Source: Caldifarciminota bacterium (GTDB taxonomy: Bacteria > Hydrothermota > Tepidihabitantia > Tepidihabitantales > Tepidihabitantaceae). Taken from it: a stretch of DNA of 6,029 nucleotides. The DNA is taken from NCBI GenBank assembly GCA_903908785.1, contig CAIVTL010000628.1, positions 1-6,029 of the forward strand, in the 5' to 3' direction. The notes under the pieces were generated by a model. The model was not told where the DNA came from. It was given only the letters and a program-made list of their open reading frames with translations, and did not search any database. Positions 5,278 through 6,029 of this stretch are shown piece after piece; within the stretch, counting starts at the first letter, position 1; the number at the start of each line of letters is the position of its first letter. The translations under genes were made by a program, and so were the position numbers.

Positions 5278-5282
5278 ACACT
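5229..5282. repeat. Heptamer array C, right arm, consensus TTTGTCC
   Basis: Exact TTTGTCC units lie at 5229, 5248, 5255 and 5269, with degenerate units TTTCCTC (5236), TTACTAC (5262) and TTACACT (5276), and a 5-nt interruption at 5243-5247. It is the reverse complement of the left arm unit GGACAAA. Translations of this block in several frames give spurious peptides such as FVLCPYYFVL. Confidence 0.75.
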
Positions 5283-5328
5283 CGTGCCTTGCCGGTAGTC
5301 TCCTATCCCGGTTCTTGGTCCCCGAGGC

Positions 5329-5356
5329 TTGACTCCACCGGGCGCAGGCCTATGCT
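5329..5356 (+). promoter_or_regulatory. Weak candidate promoter for the right-hand propeller gene
   Basis: TTGACT (5329-5334) and TATGCT (5351-5356) are 16 nt apart. The -35 box matches consensus at five of six positions and the -10 box at four of six. Initiation would fall near 5362-5363, on the GTG proposed as the start codon. That would give a leaderless message. The evidence is sequence resemblance only. Confidence 0.22.
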
Positions 5357-5361
5357 CATTC

Positions 5362-6029
5362 GTGGCTGCAGTATCAATCGTCCTCTCCATTGTTGCTGTC
5401 TTGAATACCAGCCCGGCGCTGCCGGGCCTCGACTACATCGACTCGGCCAACGTACGCACGGTCAGCCGCTGGCCTTACGGCACGTCCCTCGCGGTCTGGA
5501 GCCTCGATTCGCTCGCCTATGCCGGCAACGGCGGGGCGTTCCAGGTTCTGAGGCCGGGCAGCGAGCCGAAGGTGGTCGGCGAGTGCTTCGTGCCCGCGCA
5601 GATATACGACATCGAGGTCGCGGGCAATCTTGCGTACGTCGCTAACGAGGACTGCGGCCTGCGGGTAATCGACATATCGAACCCCGCGGACCCGCACGAA
5701 ATTGGGTATGCGACGACACTCGACATCGCGTTCGGCGTCTGCTGCCGTGATACGTTCGTCTACGTCGCCGACCGCAACGCGGGTCTTGTCATCTTCAGCG
5801 CCGCCGACCCCACGCACCCGCGCCGTCTCGGTTCGTTCAACACTGCCGACGCCGCCTATGACGTGTTCGTCCGGGACACGTTCGCGTACGTCGCGGACAA
5901 CTCGGACGGGATGCGGGTTATCAATGTCGCCCGACCGAACGCACCGTTCGAGGCCGGTTTCCTCGACACTCCCGGCTACTCCAAGGAAATCCTGGTCGAG
6001 GACACCTTCGCCTACATCGCGGACTGGAA
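5362..6029 (+). CDS. Exported LVIVD-type beta-propeller protein (partial, runs off the right edge)
   Basis: The frame is open from after a TAG at 5296 to the end of the window. The first usable start with an export signal is GTG at 5362, giving a hydrophobic segment (AAVSIVLSIVAVLNTSPAL) and a mature part beginning near PGLDYIDSAN. At least four blades follow. SLAYAGNGGAFQVLRPG comes first, then LAYVANEDCGLRVIDISNP, FVYVADRNAGLVIFSAADP and FAYVADNSDGMRVINVARP. A further blade is started by FAYIADW at the edge. This 'AYVAD-xxGLxVIDISNPxxPxxxG' pattern is the LVIVD repeat. Such proteins are usually extracellular or envelope proteins of unknown biochemical role. The start is uncertain: no good ribosome binding site precedes GTG 5362, and ATG 5352 is one base out of frame with the signal sequence. 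It is divergent from the minus-strand operon. Confidence 0.8.
   Translation, partial: MAAVSIVLSIVAVLNTSPALPGLDYIDSANVRTVSRWPYGTSLAVWSLDSLAYAGNGGAFQVLRPGSEPKVVGECFVPAQIYDIEVAGNLAYVANEDCGLRVIDISNPADPHEIGYATTLDIAFGVCCRDTFVYVADRNAGLVIFSAADPTHPRRLGSFNTADAAYDVFVRDTFAYVADNSDGMRVINVARPNAPFEAGFLDTPGYSKEILVEDTFAYIADW

Noticed and set aside
5161..5282. CRISPR-like array
   Set aside because: Units are 7 nt, contiguous and without spacers; they are short tandem repeats in inverted arms.
4274..5332. Long + strand open frame of 352 codons
   Set aside because: It runs antisense to the lipoprotein and the start of the PAS gene, which have signal peptide, domain features and a promoter. Its translation has no recognisable domain; it is a shadow of GC-rich coding on the other strand.

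Overview
The window is about 6 kb of GC-rich bacterial DNA carrying secreted or lipid-anchored proteins of a kind common in uncultured candidate phyla. The mix of PKD domains with a GDGDTSGW core, PQQ-like propeller repeats ending in WPMFGHDPQHT, LVIVD-type propellers and degenerate heptamer repeats between genes recalls WOR-3/Stahlbacteria-like (FCB-related) genomes. That placement is an inference; no marker gene is present.

Layout. Positions 1 to about 185 are AT-rich (about 38% GC by hand count over 1-180, against 70% over 181-240) and hold the end of an unrecognised reading frame and the start of another. This segment joins in frame to the C-terminal part of a YVTN-like beta-propeller (to 705), so the join looks like a chimera or a real rearrangement. 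Next on the + strand are a lipoprotein with two PKD domains and an eight-repeat propeller (710-2413) and a secreted SIMPL/YggE-family protein (2479-3186). The convergent gap that follows is filled by two arrays of degenerate 7-bp repeats, one of which runs into the end of the opposing gene.

On the - strand is a compact three-gene operon, transcribed from about 5090 down to 3294 from a good sigma70-like promoter (TTGACT-N17-CATAAT). It encodes a jelly-roll-like lipoprotein, a single-domain PAS protein and an exported SagB-type nitroreductase. The lipoprotein is interrupted by an in-frame TGA at 4465-4463. The frame then continues for 17 plausible codons and ends 1 nt before the PAS start. Directly after the TGA is a small hairpin with a GGTC loop placed as in bacterial SECIS elements. 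This could be a nonsense mutation, a sequencing error, or a recoded (selenocysteine or readthrough) codon; it is the most interesting point in the window.

The divergent region 5072-5361 holds a third heptamer family arranged as an imperfect inverted repeat. The window ends inside a + strand LVIVD-type propeller gene that runs off the right edge. Apart from the PAS protein, every recognisable product that keeps its N-terminus carries an export signal, so the window is mostly a cell-envelope or extracellular gene set. No mobile-element gene, RNA gene or CRISPR array was seen.
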